Source of the DNA: Candidatus Nitrotoga fabula
GTDB taxonomy: Bacteria; Pseudomonadota; Gammaproteobacteria; Burkholderiales; Gallionellaceae
Direction: 5' to 3'
Length of the DNA stretch: 64,000 nt
Assembly (NCBI RefSeq): GCF_905221025.1
Contig: NZ_CAJNBL010000041.1
Coordinates: forward strand, 1 to 64,000
A program made the translations under genes and the position numbers. The notes beneath the pieces are model-generated. The model saw only the letters and a program-made list of their open reading frames with translations, was not told the origin of the DNA and searched no databases. Positions within the stretch are counted from its first letter, which is position 1. Every line of letters begins with the position of its first letter. This document shows positions 46,654-56,240 of the stretch, in pieces.

Positions 46654-47326
46654 TTTTTCATGACCCGTCCGATTGATTGGTTTTTGCCTGTCATTTTAAT
46701 TTCCTGAAGAATAGTCTCGTTTTTGGGAAAAAATGATCATTGAGGCAGCCATCTGTCTTGTATTTTGATGTCGCTTGATTTAATCCAAATTTAATATAGC
46801 ATATCAAGTCAACCGGAATTCTATCGTAACCGTTGTTACACCGAGTTCACGGTAAAATAAAAGGCATGACATTATGATTCGAATAGCAAAACCCGATAAT
46901 GCATGGAATGGTTGTAGAAAAGGATAGATGTAATTCGTCTTGCGGGTACAGTTGAAATTTAACATCAATGGCTCATTCGTATATTTTTTCCTTTTGCATG
47001 GATGAATTGTCTGCTGCAGCGTGTATGGTTGGCCGACCGTTTCGCTCTCACCGATTTTAAAAACATGACGTATATGTCTGCCATGTTGTCAGCTCGTCGA
47101 AGAAATAGCCGGAATTCTTCCAGCTACAATTTTTTCTTCAGATACAGAAAGCAAGGCCTACTATCGAACCTCCCAAGGAACAGCATGTGCAGGTTATGGG
47201 ATATCGTCGTATATCCGGATATTCATTAACATGCCAATCCATTGCAAGCTTGAAGACCGGGGTATGGATTCAGCCGCAGGCAATGTCAGTCACTTGAAAA
47301 TCACAACTGGCCAAAAAGAGACTGGC
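46654..47326. other. Long intergenic region before the metal efflux operon
   Basis: About 670 bases with no credible gene; a 75-codon frame at 47002-47229 lacks features of a protein family. One neat dyad GTAACCGTTGTTAC lies at 46826-46839, a possible regulator site for the efflux operon. No metal-responsive regulator gene is adjacent. The outer-membrane gene's open frame begins inside this stretch at 47231. Confidence 0.4.
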
Positions 47327-48883
47327 ATGTCCCGATTCAGGAGGATTTATACAAGAAATCTGTTTAACCGGGTTGCGGTCGCGTTTATGGTGTTACTCAG
47401 CGGCTGTGCGATGGGTCCTGATTTTAAAAAACCAGCTGCACCGGTTTCAAGTGGCTATTCCCCTCAATCCGAAAATGGGCATGCCAGCCCTGAACCGGGT
47501 CAGGCAGCAGGGCTGCAAAAGTACAATGTAACGGCTGCCATTCCGTTTGACTGGTGGACACTATTCCATTCGCCGCAGATCAATTCATTGATTGAGCGCG
47601 CTTTCAAGGCTAATCCCTCAATTCAGTCTGCACAGGCAGCATTGCGTGAAATGCAGCAGAGTGTGATTGCGCAACAGGGGTTTTTCTATCCCACTGTGGG
47701 TATTGGCTATACTCCCTATCGTGAAAAACTTGCCGGAAATAATGGGGGGAATGCGCTGGGTCTGCAAGGGAATGGCAGAAATATTCAAACAGTTTCCAAT
47801 CCGGCCGGGCCGATATTTGTTGGCCCAGCCTATTACAACTATCATCTCGCCAGTTTGAAAGTAGGCTATGTTCCGGATGTTTTTGGCAGCAACCGCCGGC
47901 AGGTCGAGTCTCTGCAGGCGCAGTTAAGCGCGCAGCGCTTCCAGCTGGAAGCAACCTACATTACGCTAGCCTCCAATGTTGTGGCCGCCGCATTGCAGGA
48001 AGCATCCCTGAGAAGCCAAATCGAGGTCATGCAAAAAATAGTCAGGCTCAGCAATGAAAACCTGGAAATTATGCGCAAGCAGCTTAAGCTCGGTTATATT
48101 GCCGAAGCAGATGTGGCGAACCAGGAGGCCGCAAGAGCGCAGGCAGAACAGGCACTTATTCCATTGAAAAAACAGCTTGAGCTTACCCGCGACCTGATCC
48201 GGGCACTTGCAGGTAATCTGCCCGATGAAGAGGTGCCTGAAAAATTTGAACTTACAACGATCCGACTGCCGGAGGAACTCCCATTAAGCCTGCCTTCCCA
48301 GCTTGTCGAGCAGCGCCCTGATATCCGCGCCGCCCAGGAGCAGTTGCATTCGGCCAGCGCGGAGGTCGGCGTGGCCATAGCCAGCAGGCTGCCCCAGTTT
48401 TCGATTACCGGAGCGATCGGCGGAATGGCCTCGACGCCATCGTGGATGTTTAAGACCGGCGGCCCGTTTTTTTCGTTGCTGGCCAATATTTCACAAACCC
48501 TGTTCGATGCCGGGACTTTGAAGGCAAGAGAGGGCGCAGCAAGGGAGCGCCTGATCCAGGCCAGCGCGGATTACCGGACAGTGGTGATTACCGCATTCCA
48601 GAATGTGGCCGACACGCTGCATGCAATCCAATCGGATGCTGATTTCCTGGAAGCTGCAGCGCGTTCCGAGAAAGCCCTGAAAGCCGCTGCCGAGATTACC
48701 CGAAAGCAATATAAGCTGGGTTATGCCAGTTATCAAATGGTTGTAATGGCAGAGCAAAGTCATCAGCAGTCGCTGATTAACCTGATCCAGGCCAAGTCAA
48801 ACCGTTTTGGCGATGTGGCAGCTTTATATCAGGCGCTTGGCGGAGGGTGGTGGAACCGTCCCGGTTCCACAAGTGTGAATTGA
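47327..48883 (+). CDS. RND efflux outer-membrane lipoprotein, NodT/OprM type
   Basis: The TolC-like exit duct of a tripartite pump. Counting from the ATG at 47327 it is 518 residues. A lipobox (LLSGC, followed by AMGPDFKKP) is typical of the NodT family. Two OEP repeat units follow; FDWWTLFHSPQINSLIERAF, AQAALREMQQSVIAQQ, VGYVPDVFGSNRRQVES and EQRPDIRAAQEQL are family segments. The open frame begins at 47231, but 47327 yields a short basic leader plus helix before the lipobox; the choice is not certain. It is followed by its MFP and pump genes. Confidence 0.9.
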   Translation: MSRFRRIYTRNLFNRVAVAFMVLLSGCAMGPDFKKPAAPVSSGYSPQSENGHASPEPGQAAGLQKYNVTAAIPFDWWTLFHSPQINSLIERAFKANPSIQSAQAALREMQQSVIAQQGFFYPTVGIGYTPYREKLAGNNGGNALGLQGNGRNIQTVSNPAGPIFVGPAYYNYHLASLKVGYVPDVFGSNRRQVESLQAQLSAQRFQLEATYITLASNVVAAALQEASLRSQIEVMQKIVRLSNENLEIMRKQLKLGYIAEADVANQEAARAQAEQALIPLKKQLELTRDLIRALAGNLPDEEVPEKFELTTIRLPEELPLSLPSQLVEQRPDIRAAQEQLHSASAEVGVAIASRLPQFSITGAIGGMASTPSWMFKTGGPFFSLLANISQTLFDAGTLKAREGAARERLIQASADYRTVVITAFQNVADTLHAIQSDADFLEAAARSEKALKAAAEITRKQYKLGYASYQMVVMAEQSHQQSLINLIQAKSNRFGDVAALYQALGGGWWNRPGSTSVN

Positions 48884-48926
48884 CCTATTCATGTTTTCCT
48901 TCCCCGGCAGACGAGAAAGAAATTTA

Positions 48927-50108
48927 ATGAACCAGCGCTACAGAAAGCTGCTTATCCTGACTTTAGTTACCATTCTGGTGTTTGTGGCAAGTTACTGGGG
49001 ATGGATCAGACTGCACTCTTCCATGCCGGAAACCCGCAAAGAGCCTCCCCCTGTCCAGTCGGCTGCCGACGAACTGCGGTTTGCGGCAAATGCGCCACAA
49101 TTGTCGTTTTTGAAAATCAAGATGGTTGAAGCATTTCCCGAACCCTTGGTAGAACCCCTGAATGGGCGTATTGCCTATAATGATAATTATACTGCCCGTG
49201 TTTTTTCCCCTGTTGCCGGTCGTGTAATCAAAATTCCAGCCGAAATAGGGATGCCGGTCAAGAATGGAGATGCCCTGATTGTGCTTGATTCTCCGGATTT
49301 TGCCCTGGCTCTGGCTGATCTGGAAAAGGCCAAGGCAGACCTGTTGCGCAAGCAAGAGATTCATGAGCGAGCCAGGCTGCTTCTGGAAATCAAGGGGATT
49401 GCTCTCAGGGAGGTTGAAACCGCTGCTGCCGACTGGCAGCAAGCCAAGGCAGAATTCCTGCGCGCCAAGGCAAGGCTGAAGAATCTGAATGCCGAAGCTT
49501 CAGCCGCAGGTGGGCAGTTTGTTTTACGTGCGCCTTTGGCCGGGGTGATCAGCGAACGTCAGGTAAATGCCGGTAGCGAAGTACAAGCCAGGGCGGATGC
49601 TGACCGCCCGCTGTTTGTAATCACCGATCCCTACCGTCTTTGGGTGCAGATTGATCTGCCGGAGAGACAGCTCGATAAAATCAGTCTCGGGGATGTGGTT
49701 TTCGTAGAAGTGGACGCTTATCCCGGGGAAACCTTTCAGGGGAAGGTGACGGTCATTGGCGGCGCTGTCGATCCCCTTACCCGACGGATACAGGTACGCT
49801 GTGATATTGACAATCCTTTGCTCAAACTCAAGCCGGAAATGTTTGCCAGGGTTACTCCGATTGCAGGAGAAAAATTCAGGCTCCCGCGAGTACCCAATGC
49901 AGCCATTGTAACCCAGGGTCTATATAGCTATGTGTTTGTCGAAAAATCCCCTGGTGTGCTGCAGCGACGGCGGGTTACCTTAAGCCTCCAAGGTATCGAA
50001 TATGCCTATATCCGGGAAGGCTTGCAGGAAGGAGAGCGTGTAGTGACCAGTGGAGCCCTGCTGCTCAATTCCGAACTCGGAGCAAGCGGGAATACCGCTC
50101 CCAATTAA
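48927..50108 (+). CDS. RND efflux membrane-fusion protein (CzcB/CusB-like)
   Basis: The periplasmic adaptor joining pump and outer-membrane duct, about 393 residues from the ATG at 48927. An N-terminal membrane anchor (LLILTLVTILVFVASYWGWI) is followed by a biotinyl-lipoyl half (VFSPVAGRVIKIPAEIGMPV), a coiled-coil hairpin (about 120-185), the second lipoyl half (LRAPLAGVISERQVNAGSEV) and a beta-barrel domain. I see no methionine-rich or histidine-rich metal-binding N-terminus, so the metal is unclear. Confidence 0.9.
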   Translation: MNQRYRKLLILTLVTILVFVASYWGWIRLHSSMPETRKEPPPVQSAADELRFAANAPQLSFLKIKMVEAFPEPLVEPLNGRIAYNDNYTARVFSPVAGRVIKIPAEIGMPVKNGDALIVLDSPDFALALADLEKAKADLLRKQEIHERARLLLEIKGIALREVETAAADWQQAKAEFLRAKARLKNLNAEASAAGGQFVLRAPLAGVISERQVNAGSEVQARADADRPLFVITDPYRLWVQIDLPERQLDKISLGDVVFVEVDAYPGETFQGKVTVIGGAVDPLTRRIQVRCDIDNPLLKLKPEMFARVTPIAGEKFRLPRVPNAAIVTQGLYSYVFVEKSPGVLQRRRVTLSLQGIEYAYIREGLQEGERVVTSGALLLNSELGASGNTAPN

Positions 50109-50125
50109 ACCCTGGCGCTGATTTA

Positions 50126-53100
50126 ATGTTAGAAAAACTCATTACCTTCGCATTGCATCAGCGGGTATTTGTGCTTGTTGGTACGCTTGTATTGATCATT
50201 TATGGCTGGATGGCGGTTGGAAATCTGCCAATTGAAGCTTTTCCGGATGTGCAGGACGTGCAGGTGCAGATCGTTACCCAGGCTGTGGGTCTGGCTCCGG
50301 AAGAAGTGGAGCGTAGCGTAACCCTGCCGATCGAACGTGAAATGAGCGGTGTTCCCCGCATGACCCAGTTGCGTTCTGTATCGATCACTGGCCTGTCGGT
50401 CGTAACCCTGACTTTTTCTGACCGAACTGATGATTATTTTGCCCGTCAGCAGGTTCTGGAGAAATTGCAGAACATCAGCCTGCCCCCGAATATACAGCCT
50501 AGCCTCGCGCCACTAACCAATGCAGTGGGGGAGGTGTTCCGTTATGTGCTGCAAGTCCCGCAAAGCATGGAGCCCCGGGAAGCACGTGCCCTTCAGGACT
50601 GGATATTGCGCCCCGCGCTACGTCAGGTTCGCGGTGTGGCGGACGTAGTCAGTTTCGGTGGCGCAGTAAAAGAGTATCAGGTCCATATCGATCCCTTCCG
50701 CTTGCGCAAATACAATGTAACCATTAATCAGGTGGCACAGGCTCTGGGCGCAAATAGCAACAATGGGGGAGGAGGGTTGCTGATTCGGGGCGATGAATCA
50801 CTGGTAGTGCGCAGCATCGGGCTGTTTAAAAACCCTGGCGATATTGCACGTGTTGTGATCATGGCCAAGGATGGCAAGACGGTTCTGGTCAGCGATGTGG
50901 CCGAGGTTGTGATCGGGGATCGACCCCGTTCCGGTATTGTGGCTTTCAATGATTACGATAATGTCGTGCAAGGCATTGTGCAGATGACCAAGGGGCAAAA
51001 TGCCACCAAGGTTGTGGAAGCACTAAAAACTCGTATGGAAGAAATTGAATACAAATTACCGCCCGGGGTAAAAATCATTCCTTACTATGATAGAACCGAC
51101 CTGGTGCGGCATGCGGTACATACCGTAAGTGAAAACCTGATCGTCGGGGCACTGCTGGTTATTGCGATTCTGATCCTGTTTCTGCGTAGCTGGTATGCGG
51201 CGCTTGCCGTTGCCGTGATTATTCCGCTTGCCATGCTGTTTGCGTTTATCCTGCTGGATCAGGGGGGGGTATCTGCCAACCTGATTTCACTCGGCGCGGT
51301 TGATTTCGGGATTATCATTGATAGCGCTGTAGTGCTGATCGAAGCACTGATGGTGAAGCTTGCCCTGGCCAAGGCAAGCGGATTACCCCAGCAACAGACC
51401 TACGGCTGGCGCCTGCACCTCATCAAGCAGACCAGCATTGGAATGGGAACGCCAATTTTGTTTTCCAAGGCAATCATCATACTGGCGTTTTTGCCGATTT
51501 TTACGTTTCAGCGGGTGGAAGGAAAGATTTTCACTCCGGTAGCGCTTACTCTGTCATTTGCCCTTTTAGGGGCAATTCTGCTAACGCTAACCTTGCTGCC
51601 CACCATATTGAGTTACACAGTAAAAAACAAAGATATCTCCGAGAAACACAGCAACTGGATGCACAGGCTACAGGAACAGTATCATGCGTTGTTGCTGTGG
51701 GCAATCAGTCGCCGCAAGAGAATTGTTGTTGCCTCAACCTGTTTTCTGGCTGTTACGCTGATATCCGTGCCCATGCTGGGCAGCGAGTTCCTACCCAAGC
51801 TGGATGAGGGCAATATCTGGCTGACCATCAGCCTGCCACCTGCAACATCGCTGGATAAAACCAAGGATGTGGAACGTCAGGTAAGGGCGATTCTGAATTC
51901 CTATCCCGAAGTGCACAACGTTGCCACGCATGTTGGTCGTCCCGATGATGGCACGGATCCGAAAGGACCGAACAATCTGGAAATCATGGCAGACCTGAAC
52001 CCGCGGGATACCTGGAGTTTTTCCGATAAAGAAGCGATGATTTCGGATATGACCCGAAAGATTCGTGCGATTCCGGGTGTTCCAACCAATTTTTCCCAGG
52101 TGATCCAGGACAATGTCGAAGAAGCACTGTCAGGGGTAAAGGGGGAAATTTCGGTAAAGGTTTACGGACCGGACCTGGAAATTCTGGAAGACAAATCCGA
52201 GCAGATTGCTCACATTCTTAGCGGCATCCGTGGTGCGGCCGACGTGGCCGCCATTAAAGTTGGCGGGCAGACCGAAGTGAATATCACCCTCGACCGGATC
52301 CGCATGTCGCGTTACGGCCTTAACGTAAACGATGTAAACGACACCATCAAGATTGCCATGGCCAGTAGCACGGTAAACGTATTTTATGACGGAAGCCGTC
52401 GTTTTGACGTGACCATTCGTCTGGATAAACCCTACCGGGATGCGGTGGATGATCTGGCGGACCTGCCAGTTACCCTGCCTGCGGGAGGAACGTTACCCCT
52501 GGGGTCGATTGCAGATATTACGGTACGCCAGGGGGCGGCACGCATCGGGCGCGAAGCCGGCGGCAGGCTGGTTGCCGTGAAAGCCAATTTGCTTGGGCGT
52601 GATCAGGGAAGCTTTGTGGCCGAGGCCATGAAAAGAGTTAATACGCAGGTAAAGCTTCCACCGGGGTACAGAATGACCTGGGGCGGGCAGTTTGAAAACC
52701 AGCAGCGTGCCATTAAGCGCTTGCAAGTGATTGTACCGCTCTCCATCCTGATGATTTTTATTCTGCTGTTCTGGGCATTTCGTTCCATGCGCAAGGCGTT
52801 GCTGGTGATTCTGATGGTTCCCTTTACGCTGATAGGAGGTATTGCCGGGCTTGGGCTGGCCGGGCTGCACCTGTCTGTTTCAGCGGCAGTCGGATTTATT
52901 GCTGTAGCGGGTATTTCGGTTCAGAACGGGGTGATCATGGTGGAGCAATTCATGGAAGGCCTGCGTAATGGCAGGGAAATGTACGAAAGTGTACTGGATG
53001 GGGCGGTGGCGCGGCTACGCCCTATTCTGATGACTGCGCTGATGGCCGGGCTAGGCCTGTTACCCGCCGCCCTGTCGCATGGTATAGGCTCGGAAACGCA

Positions 53101-53227
53101 GCGCCCGTTTGCTGTGGTCATCGTCGGCGGAATTGTATCCGCTACGCTGTTTACGCTGTTATTGCTCCCATTGTTGTTCCCGGTGTTTGCTGAGGAAACC
53201 CTTGCTTCCCCCGCTCCTAGCCAATAA
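50126..53227 (+). CDS. Heavy-metal RND efflux pump, CzcA/CusA family
   Basis: The proton-driven inner-membrane pump of the operon, 1033 residues with 12 helices and two large periplasmic loops. In helix 4, DFGIIIDSAVVLIE has D393, D399 and E406, the same spacing as CzcA D402, D408 and E415, the proton-relay residues of the heavy-metal (HME) RND branch. This puts it with Zn/Co/Cd/Ni exporters rather than with drug pumps; the DFG pattern is closer to CzcA than to CusA. The actual metal is not decided by sequence. A G8 run occurs at 51262-51269. It starts 18 bp after the adaptor gene. Confidence 0.92.
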   Translation: MLEKLITFALHQRVFVLVGTLVLIIYGWMAVGNLPIEAFPDVQDVQVQIVTQAVGLAPEEVERSVTLPIEREMSGVPRMTQLRSVSITGLSVVTLTFSDRTDDYFARQQVLEKLQNISLPPNIQPSLAPLTNAVGEVFRYVLQVPQSMEPREARALQDWILRPALRQVRGVADVVSFGGAVKEYQVHIDPFRLRKYNVTINQVAQALGANSNNGGGGLLIRGDESLVVRSIGLFKNPGDIARVVIMAKDGKTVLVSDVAEVVIGDRPRSGIVAFNDYDNVVQGIVQMTKGQNATKVVEALKTRMEEIEYKLPPGVKIIPYYDRTDLVRHAVHTVSENLIVGALLVIAILILFLRSWYAALAVAVIIPLAMLFAFILLDQGGVSANLISLGAVDFGIIIDSAVVLIEALMVKLALAKASGLPQQQTYGWRLHLIKQTSIGMGTPILFSKAIIILAFLPIFTFQRVEGKIFTPVALTLSFALLGAILLTLTLLPTILSYTVKNKDISEKHSNWMHRLQEQYHALLLWAISRRKRIVVASTCFLAVTLISVPMLGSEFLPKLDEGNIWLTISLPPATSLDKTKDVERQVRAILNSYPEVHNVATHVGRPDDGTDPKGPNNLEIMADLNPRDTWSFSDKEAMISDMTRKIRAIPGVPTNFSQVIQDNVEEALSGVKGEISVKVYGPDLEILEDKSEQIAHILSGIRGAADVAAIKVGGQTEVNITLDRIRMSRYGLNVNDVNDTIKIAMASSTVNVFYDGSRRFDVTIRLDKPYRDAVDDLADLPVTLPAGGTLPLGSIADITVRQGAARIGREAGGRLVAVKANLLGRDQGSFVAEAMKRVNTQVKLPPGYRMTWGGQFENQQRAIKRLQVIVPLSILMIFILLFWAFRSMRKALLVILMVPFTLIGGIAGLGLAGLHLSVSAAVGFIAVAGISVQNGVIMVEQFMEGLRNGREMYESVLDGAVARLRPILMTALMAGLGLLPAALSHGIGSETQRPFAVVIVGGIVSATLFTLLLLPLLFPVFAEETLASPAPSQ

Positions 53228-53432
53228 CCCGTGAATGGGCGTGTGGTTCTTGTTTTCCTGGACAAATTCCATGTTTAGGAGCAGCGGGAACCAAGACATA
53301 GGTGTTAGCTGGCCGGGGCATGTAAAATAAAGTCAATTTTATGCAGACGGAAGAAGTGCTGCAATTTTTCCGAATCATGCGTGTTCTCAGTGATGCATGC
53401 AAAAAACTTACAGATTCATCAAAGGGTTATTC

Positions 53433-53987
53433 ATGAATTTTAAAGAAAAGCGCCTGGATACGGCTGTCATGTACGAGGGTCACTTTATCCGGGTCTTCAA
53501 GGACAAAGTACAGCTGCCAGATGGCAGCGTGAGCGAGCGTGAGCATATAGATCACCCCGGTGCCGTTGCCGTGCTTGCGATTCTGGAAAACGGCAATTTG
53601 CTGATGGAGCGGCAATTCCGCTATGCACCGCACCGTGAATTCTTCGAGTTACCGGCAGGGAAAATGGAACGTGATGAAGATATGCTGTTGACCGCACAAC
53701 GGGAGTTGCTGGAAGAAACCGGATATGTTGCCTGCAAGTGGACGCATTTGACGACAACCTGGCCGTGCATCGGCTATGCCAACGAGCGCATGGAATATTT
53801 TCTGGCGCAGGATCTGATGTTCCAGGGAAGGAAGCTGGATGATGGTGAATTTCTCGAAGTATTCGATCTGTCTTTGGTGGATGCGATGGAGTGGATCAGA
53901 CAGGGAAAAATAAATGACAGCAAAACCATCATCGGCATTTTCTGGCTGGAAAAAATTTTAAACGGCTGGAAAAGCGCCGGGCAGTGA
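53433..53987 (+). CDS. nudF: Nudix hydrolase, ADP-ribose pyrophosphatase type
   Basis: A 184-residue Nudix enzyme. The full Nudix box is present: GKMERDEDMLLTAQRELLEETGY, running G-x5-E-x7-RE-LL-EE-x-G (written here to show spacing). The upstream segment HIDHPGAVAVLAILENGNLL and FRYAPHREFFELPAG are those of ADP-ribose pyrophosphatases (NudF/YqjH type), which split ADP-ribose into AMP and ribose 5-phosphate. An earlier in-frame ATG (53397) exists, but the one at 53433 has AAAGGG at a good distance. Stands alone after the efflux operon. Confidence 0.88.
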   Translation: MNFKEKRLDTAVMYEGHFIRVFKDKVQLPDGSVSEREHIDHPGAVAVLAILENGNLLMERQFRYAPHREFFELPAGKMERDEDMLLTAQRELLEETGYVACKWTHLTTTWPCIGYANERMEYFLAQDLMFQGRKLDDGEFLEVFDLSLVDAMEWIRQGKINDSKTIIGIFWLEKILNGWKSAGQ

Positions 53988-54125
53988 ATTTCGGCCATTC
54001 ATTCGAGTCCGATGCACCAACATGCGGCATGTGCAGACCGGAAATGCATCAAATTGGTGAGCCTGGCCTTTTTTCAAAGGTTTTTTAATTGTTTGAATCT
54101 TTTGTAATCATATATTTATAAAACA

Positions 54126-54141
54126 TGGAATGAAATTTGCT
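54126..54141 (+). promoter_or_regulatory. Sigma-54 (RpoN) promoter of the ammonium transporter
   Basis: TGGAATGAAATTTGCT fits the sigma-54 consensus TGGCACG-N4-TTGC(A/T): the GG at -24 and GC at -12 are separated by exactly 10 bp. Transcription would begin near 54152, leaving a short leader. Sigma-54 and NtrC commonly drive amtB genes under nitrogen limitation, so site and gene agree. No NtrC site was identified. Confidence 0.75.
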
Positions 54142-54177
54142 TATGTATGATAGGTTCGTTCATACATGGAGCAGAAA

Positions 54178-55389
54178 ATGGAAAGCATCGAAAGTCTGAA
54201 ATCAGCGAGTGACACATTGCTGGTTCTATTGGGAGCAATTATGGTTCTTGCAATGCATGCCGGTTTTGCATTTCTTGAGTTGGGCACGGTGCGCAAGAAA
54301 AACCAGGTCAATGCGCTGGTGAAAATTCTTACGGATTTTGGTATCTCCACGCTGGCCTATTTTTTTATCGGGTACGGCATTGCTTATGGCGTGAATTTTT
54401 TCAGCGATGCGTCGCAGCTGGCAGATAAGAATGGCTATGCCCTGGTCAAATTCTTCTTTCTGTTAACTTTTGCGGCAGCCATCCCGGCAATTGTTTCCGG
54501 GGGAGTGGCAGAACGGGCAAAATTCAATCCGCAGATTATGGCCACTTTCATGCTGGTTGGCTTTATTTATCCCTTTTTCGAAGGGATCGCATGGAACCAT
54601 CGCCTGGGTGTGCAGGATTGGCTTCATGGCCGGTTCGGCGCAGAGTTCCACGATTTTGCTGGTTCGGTCGTGGTGCATGCTGTGGGCGGTTGGATAGCCC
54701 TGGCTGCAGTCTTGCTGCTTGGGGCAAGGCATGGGCGCTATGGCAGGGATGGGAAAATATCGGCGCACCCGCCTTCCAGCATTCCATTTCTTGCACTGGG
54801 CGCATGGATACTGGTCGTAGGCTGGTTTGGATTCAATGTCATGTCGGCTCAGGCAATCGGAAATATCAGTGGTCTGGTTGCCGTTAATTCGCTGATGGCG
54901 ATGGTGGGTGGAACGTTGGTTGCACTTTGCGCCGGGAAAAATGACCCCGGCTTCCTGCATAACGGCCCGCTGGCTGGACTGGTTGCAGTCTGTGCCGGTT
55001 CGGACGTGATGCATCCGATAGGTGCGCTGGTGACTGGTGGCATTGCAGGGGGGCTGTTCGTATGGATGTTTACCCTGACGCAAAACCGCTGGAAAATCGA
55101 CGATGTGCTGGGCGTATGGCCGTTACATGGGCTGTGCGGCGCATGGGGCGGCATTGCTGCAGGTATTTTCGGCCTGCATTCCCTGGGGGGATTGGGAGGG
55201 ATTAGCTTCATGGCGCAGGTGATTGGCACGCTGCTGGGCATCGCGGTTGCATTTGGAGGCAGCTTTGCTGTTTATGCAACCCTGAAATATACCGTAGGCA
55301 TCCGGTTGAGTGCGGAAGAAGAATTCAATGGTTCGGATTTGACCATACACAAGATCACTGCCACACCGGAACGCGAATCGGGATGGTAG
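54178..55389 (+). CDS. amtB: Ammonium transporter, Amt/MEP family
   Basis: An 11-helix trimeric ammonium channel of the inner membrane, 403 residues from the ATG at 54178. Family marks are MHAGFAFLELGTVRKKNQVNALV-like helix 1, DFAGSVVVHAVGGW (first of the pore twin histidines), VLGVWPLHGLCGAWGGIAAGIFG (second histidine), and the C-terminal tail GIRLSAEEEFNGSDLTIH that contacts GlnK in relatives. An ATG at 54166 is also in frame, but GGAG lies six bases before 54178. No glnK gene is adjacent. A sigma-54 promoter lies directly upstream, so nitrogen control is likely. An Amt, not an Rh-type protein. Confidence 0.93.
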   Translation: MESIESLKSASDTLLVLLGAIMVLAMHAGFAFLELGTVRKKNQVNALVKILTDFGISTLAYFFIGYGIAYGVNFFSDASQLADKNGYALVKFFFLLTFAAAIPAIVSGGVAERAKFNPQIMATFMLVGFIYPFFEGIAWNHRLGVQDWLHGRFGAEFHDFAGSVVVHAVGGWIALAAVLLLGARHGRYGRDGKISAHPPSSIPFLALGAWILVVGWFGFNVMSAQAIGNISGLVAVNSLMAMVGGTLVALCAGKNDPGFLHNGPLAGLVAVCAGSDVMHPIGALVTGGIAGGLFVWMFTLTQNRWKIDDVLGVWPLHGLCGAWGGIAAGIFGLHSLGGLGGISFMAQVIGTLLGIAVAFGGSFAVYATLKYTVGIRLSAEEEFNGSDLTIHKITATPERESGW

Positions 55390-55584
55390 GCCGCCATACA
55401 TACAGCGTGCGCTGGTTACGCGGGAAGGGGGGTTCATTATCTGGTCAGCCCCTGTCAGCAAGGGTAATCGCAGCAAAAATAATGCATTGATAATAGCTAA
55501 ATATTAAAGTATTGCGAGACATATTTCGAAATTACATGAACATGGTTTAATTTTGAATGGAGTTTCCAGAGCCAAATAAAGAAC

Positions 55585-56238
55585 ATGCATCCGGATCTTT
55601 TTGACGCGCTGCCGGTTCCTCAATTGCAACCGTTTCGGCTTGATGATGGCGCAGTTTTGCTGCGCGGCTTTGCCGGAAGTGATGACCGGGTACTGCTGGA
55701 AGAGGTGGAAAAAATTATTGCCGTGGCCCCGTTGCGCCATATGATTACCCCGGGCGGCTTCCGCATGTCCGTGGCCATGAGCAATTGCGGCCAGGCCGGA
55801 TGGGTAAGCGATCCGGGCGGTTACCGTTATGATGCGATTGATCCAGAAACGGGTAAGCCATGGCCGACTTTGCCCGCAGTTTTCATGGAACTGGCGAACA
55901 GGGCGGCCCGGAGTGCCGGCTATGAAAATTTTATTCCTGATGTTTGTCTGGTCAATTGCTACGTGCCAGGAACACGGCTGTCCCTGCATCAGGATAAGGA
56001 CGAGCGCGACCCGTCCGCACCGATTGTTTCCGTCTCTCTTGGTCTGCCTGCGGTATTTTTGTTCGGTGGCTCACAGCGTTCCATTCGCCCGATGCGCTAT
56101 ACGCTCCTGCACGGTGATATTGTGGTATGGGGCGGCCCTGCCAGATACCATTTTCATGGGATTGCCCCGCTTGCTGAAGGGCATCATGCGATCGCCGGCC
56201 GCAAGCGTATTAATTTAACCTTCAGGAAGGCCCTGTAA
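55585..56238 (+). CDS. alkB: AlkB alkylated-DNA dioxygenase
   Basis: An Fe(II)/2-oxoglutarate oxygenase that removes 1-methyladenine and 3-methylcytosine lesions by oxidising the methyl group. 217 residues. Iron ligands H135 and D137 (LSLHQDKDE) and H191 (RYHFHGIAP), and the 2-oxoglutarate arginines R208 and R214 (GRKRINLTFRKAL), sit with the same spacings as E. coli H131/D133/H187 and R204/R210. It is immediately followed by a 3-methyladenine glycosylase gene, two bases apart, forming an alkylation-repair operon. No Ada box or ada gene is visible. Confidence 0.95.
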   Translation: MHPDLFDALPVPQLQPFRLDDGAVLLRGFAGSDDRVLLEEVEKIIAVAPLRHMITPGGFRMSVAMSNCGQAGWVSDPGGYRYDAIDPETGKPWPTLPAVFMELANRAARSAGYENFIPDVCLVNCYVPGTRLSLHQDKDERDPSAPIVSVSLGLPAVFLFGGSQRSIRPMRYTLLHGDIVVWGGPARYHFHGIAPLAEGHHAIAGRKRINLTFRKAL

Positions 56239-56240
56239 CC

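Noticed and set aside
47002-47229. 75-codon frame before the efflux operon
   Set aside because: No ribosome-binding site, erratic composition, no family.
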